This document shows, in pieces, positions 61,984 through 64,000 of a stretch of DNA of 64,000 nucleotides. The notes under the pieces were generated by a model that was given only the letters and a program-made list of their open reading frames with translations, did no database searches and was not told the DNA's origin. A program made the position numbers and the translations under genes. The DNA is from RGIG426 sp045598965 (lineage in GTDB: Bacteria > Bacillota > Clostridia > Oscillospirales > Acutalibacteraceae), in assembly GCA_045598965.1 (NCBI GenBank), contig JAZRVH010000005.1:10779-74778 (forward strand), read 5' to 3'. Within the stretch, counting starts at the first letter, position 1; every line of letters begins with the position of its first letter.

Positions 61984-62826
61984 TTGTTCCGCATTTTCAA
62001 AGAACACCGTCACTTCGGTAAACAAATATTCCTGCTCTCGAAAAACGAACTGATCAAAACCTATAAAGGTGCATTTTTGGGATTTGCATGGGCGGTTATC
62101 AAGCCGGCATTTACGCTGTTCGCCCTTTGGTTTTTATTTGCATTAGGTCTGCGTAACGGCGGTGATCGTCACGGAGAATTCGGCGTCTTTGCCTTTTTGC
62201 TTGTCGGGTATATCCCCTGGTTTTTTATGAACGACAGTATTTTGTTCGGCACAAAATGCATCCGCACCAACAGCCAATTCGTAACAAAAATCTCCTATCC
62301 CGTTTCCACGATTATGACCTTCACCAACCTTTCAAAATTCTATATTCAGTTGATTTTGACCGTGTTGATGTATGTGGTGCTGATGCTTACCGGCGACGCC
62401 GGCCCTATGTGGCAAAACGTTCAGTTTTTGTTCTATGCCCCGCTGATGTTCTTGTTTTTCCTCGGTCTTTCTTGGTTTAACGCCCCTCTTGCCGTGTTTA
62501 GCCGTGACTTTGAAAATCTTGTCAACTCCATTTTGACTATGCTGTTTTGGATTTCCGGAACGCTGTTCGATACCTACGCACTGGAAAATCCGATTTTGCG
62601 TTACATCATGTACTTTAACCCCATCACCTATTTCATCAACGGATATCGCAAAACATTCCTTTACGGCGAGTGGTTTTGGCAACAATCCGTCTCATGTGCA
62701 GACGGTCACGTGATTTCCTCGGCTTTTTGGGAAAATGCCATTTTCTTCGTAGAGCTGATTGCCATTGTCTTGCTCGGTGCCTGGAACTACAACCGTACCC
62801 GCAAGAAAATTGCGGATATTCTGTAA
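61984..62826 (+). CDS. Polysaccharide/teichoic acid ABC exporter, permease subunit (Wzm/TagG-like)
   Basis: The roughly 280-residue ABC-2 type permease begins with an amphipathic stretch (LLSKNELIKTYKGAFLGFAWAVIKPAF) typical of the family and has six transmembrane helices. It exports lipid-linked glycans together with the ATPase encoded next. The start is not obvious: TTG 61984 is 11 bases after AAAGGAG, while GTG 61975 is only 2 bases away. The C-terminus ends 12 bases before the ATPase gene. Confidence 0.87.
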   Translation: MFRIFKEHRHFGKQIFLLSKNELIKTYKGAFLGFAWAVIKPAFTLFALWFLFALGLRNGGDRHGEFGVFAFLLVGYIPWFFMNDSILFGTKCIRTNSQFVTKISYPVSTIMTFTNLSKFYIQLILTVLMYVVLMLTGDAGPMWQNVQFLFYAPLMFLFFLGLSWFNAPLAVFSRDFENLVNSILTMLFWISGTLFDTYALENPILRYIMYFNPITYFINGYRKTFLYGEWFWQQSVSCADGHVISSAFWENAIFFVELIAIVLLGAWNYNRTRKKIADIL

Positions 62827-62838
62827 GGAGGGGTCGCT

Positions 62839-63591
62839 ATGTCTGAAGAAATCAAACAACCCGTCGAATCGGATAATCTTCCGATTATTGAGTTTGACCA
62901 CGTTTCAAAAATCTATACCCTCTATCGCAACGACAAAGAGCGGTTTTTCTCGCTCTTTCATAAAAGCAAAAACCTAAAAACTAACCTCGCGTTTAACGAC
63001 GTGTCGTTTAAGGTCAACCGCGGCGAGTCTATCGGTATTATCGGCTCGAACGGCGCGGGCAAATCCACCCTGCTCAAAATGGTGACCGGCGTCACTTTCC
63101 CCACCTCCGGCGAGGTGACGGTGCGCGGTCAGGTGGCGGCGCTTTTGGAACTGACCGCCGGTTTCTCCCAGGAAATGACCGGCCGCGAGAACATTTACCT
63201 TAAAGGCTATCTGCTCGGGCTTAAAGACCAGCAAATCCGCGAGATTGAGGACAATATCATCGCTTTCGCCGACCACGGCGACTATATCGACCAGCCCGTC
63301 CGCACGTTTTCGAGCGGTATGAAGATGCGCCTCGGCTTCGCCATCAACATCAACACGAAGCCGGACATCCTCGTTGTGGACGAGGCATTGTCCGTCGGCG
63401 ACGCGGCGTTTAAGAAAAAATGTAAGGCGAAAATCGCCGAACTGATTAAAAGCGGCGTGACCGTTTTGTTCGTCAGCCACTCCATCGACAGTGTGCGCGA
63501 GGTGTGCAACCGCGCCATCTACCTCAAAAAAGGCACTGTGATGTACGACGGCGACGTTGAGAAAGCGTTTGAGATGTATGGCGGAAAATAA
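62839..63591 (+). CDS. Polysaccharide/teichoic acid ABC exporter, ATP-binding subunit (Wzt/TagH-like)
   Basis: The 250-residue ATPase has an N-terminal extension, Walker A GSNGAGKS at residues 69-76, Q-loop, the TFSSGMKMRLGFA signature, Walker B ILVVDEALSVGD and the switch histidine in FVSHSIDSV. There is no C-terminal glycan-binding domain, so it is the short TagH/Wzt form. Base use changes inside the gene: from about codon 50 (62,985) GCGC and CGCG, otherwise missing from the window, become frequent. A strong AAGGAGGGG site precedes the ATG, and the next gene overlaps its end by 14 bases. Confidence 0.93.
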   Translation: MSEEIKQPVESDNLPIIEFDHVSKIYTLYRNDKERFFSLFHKSKNLKTNLAFNDVSFKVNRGESIGIIGSNGAGKSTLLKMVTGVTFPTSGEVTVRGQVAALLELTAGFSQEMTGRENIYLKGYLLGLKDQQIREIEDNIIAFADHGDYIDQPVRTFSSGMKMRLGFAININTKPDILVVDEALSVGDAAFKKKCKAKIAELIKSGVTVLFVSHSIDSVREVCNRAIYLKKGTVMYDGDVEKAFEMYGGK

Positions 63592-64000
63592 TCAAGCGAA
63601 AAAGACGCTCGGCGTGGTGCTGGCAGCCGGCAAGGGAAACCGCTTTACAGGTGATATCCCCAAACAGTTCTTGGAGTTAGCGGGAAAACCTGTGTTTATC
63701 CACTCCGCCCTCGCCTTTCAGTCGAGCGAATATATCGACGGTGTCGCCGTGGTGGTCCCCGCGGGATACGAGGACGAGGTAAAAGCCACACTCGCCCGTT
63801 TCGGAATTGCCAAAACCATTGCCGTGGTTGTCGGCGGTGCCGAACGGCAGGATTCGGTCAAAGCCGCGTTAGACGTAGGGCTTAAAGGTCGTTTCGACCG
63901 TGTGTTGCTCCACGATGCCGCCCGCCCCTTGCTTACGGGTGACGTGATTACGCGGCTTTGCAACGCGCTTCAAACCCACCGCGCCGCGACCGCCGCTTTG
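62985..64000. other. Right-end segment of foreign base composition
   Basis: From 62,988 to the end there are about eight GCGC and more than ten CGCG sites, against none and two in the preceding 63 kb (counted by eye). The two genes here keep intact frames across the boundary. Reasons could be recent recombination with another strain or a join made in assembly. Confidence 0.7.
63578..64000 (+). CDS. ispD: IspD family cytidylyltransferase, 3' end outside window
   Basis: The frame starts with ATG at 63578, inside the end of the ATPase gene, and is open to the window end (141 codons). It has VVLAAGKGNRFTGDIPKQFLELAGKPVFIHSALAF, VVGGAERQDSVKAAL and the LLHDAARPLLT motif. These are canonical for 2-C-methyl-D-erythritol 4-phosphate cytidylyltransferase, and no other ispD is in the window. 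But it follows a glycan exporter, so a CDP-ribitol-type enzyme (TarI) is a real alternative. I saw no ribosome site outside the upstream coding region. Confidence 0.75.
   Translation, partial: MAENNQAKKTLGVVLAAGKGNRFTGDIPKQFLELAGKPVFIHSALAFQSSEYIDGVAVVVPAGYEDEVKATLARFGIAKTIAVVVGGAERQDSVKAALDVGLKGRFDRVLLHDAARPLLTGDVITRLCNALQTHRAATAAL

Noticed and set aside
1..64000. tRNA, rRNA, CRISPR array, insertion sequence or prophage
   Set aside because: I looked for these on both strands and saw no cloverleaf, rRNA-like stretch, regularly spaced repeats, transposase or phage structural gene.

Overview
The window is a chromosomal segment from an endospore-forming, low-to-medium GC Firmicute, most likely class Clostridia (Oscillospiraceae/Ruminococcaceae-like). 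The evidence is the gene order xseA-xseB-ispA-dxs-tlyA-nadK-argR-recN, the order pyrH-frr-uppS-cdsA-dxr-rseP, a spoIIE gene, an ireB (UPF0297) gene, two T-box leaders, strong AGGAGG-type ribosome binding sites, and SigA-like promoters with 17-nt spacers. There are no rRNA or tRNA genes, no CRISPR array and no insertion sequence.

Layout. 1-8.8 kb: TsaD-like paralogue (5' cut), exonuclease VII, isoprenoid (ispA, dxs), tlyA, nadK, argR, recN, all forward and tightly packed. 8.8-18.2 kb: nagA, an RNA methyltransferase, a fluoride channel, a cysteine synthase, two polytopic membrane proteins (one GT87/DUF2029-like), a DUF5662 protein and an MFS transporter. 18.2-26.3 kb: murC, spoIIE, ireB and pheST, the last behind a Phe T-box. 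26.3-31.7 kb: pyrH, frr, uppS, cdsA, dxr, a 27-residue membrane ORF and rseP. 31.7-35.8 kb: a c-di-GMP pair (7TM-GGDEF and EIIC-EAL). 35.8-43.1 kb: a second T-box, apparently Ile-specific, in front of an HTH-cupin-acyl-CoA ligase fusion, malQ and ileS. 43.1-49.3 kb: yajC, membrane proteins, a nucleotidase, a tyrosine recombinase with a long structured upstream region, a TVP38-type protein and a DUF1540 protein. 49.4-64 kb: cell-surface glycan functions.

The surface region has three blocks. The first (49.4-54.5 kb, forward) encodes a tandem-module LicD protein, an IspD/TarI-like cytidylyltransferase, a GatZ/KbaZ-like protein and a GatD-like polyol-phosphate dehydrogenase. Its logic matches a CDP-polyol pathway (compare TarI/TarJ, or ISPD plus FKRP in animals), but with a hexitol-type enzyme set; this is the best candidate for an undescribed system here. 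The second (54.5-60.7 kb, reverse) encodes rfbF, rfbG, rfbH, a GT2 glycosyltransferase, rmlA and rmlB, which gives the first steps of CDP-3,6-dideoxyhexose and dTDP-6-deoxyhexose synthesis. The third (61.9-64 kb, forward) is a Wzm/Wzt (TagGH)-type ABC exporter followed by an ispD-like gene that runs off the window.

A strong compositional signal runs through the window. Reading by eye I found no GCGC tetranucleotide and only two CGCG between 1 and about 62,985, although base composition would predict roughly two hundred of each. Both become frequent in the last kilobase, starting inside the exporter ATPase gene. This suggests selection against GCGC/CGCG in the host chromosome and a recently acquired (or mis-joined) sequence at the right end.
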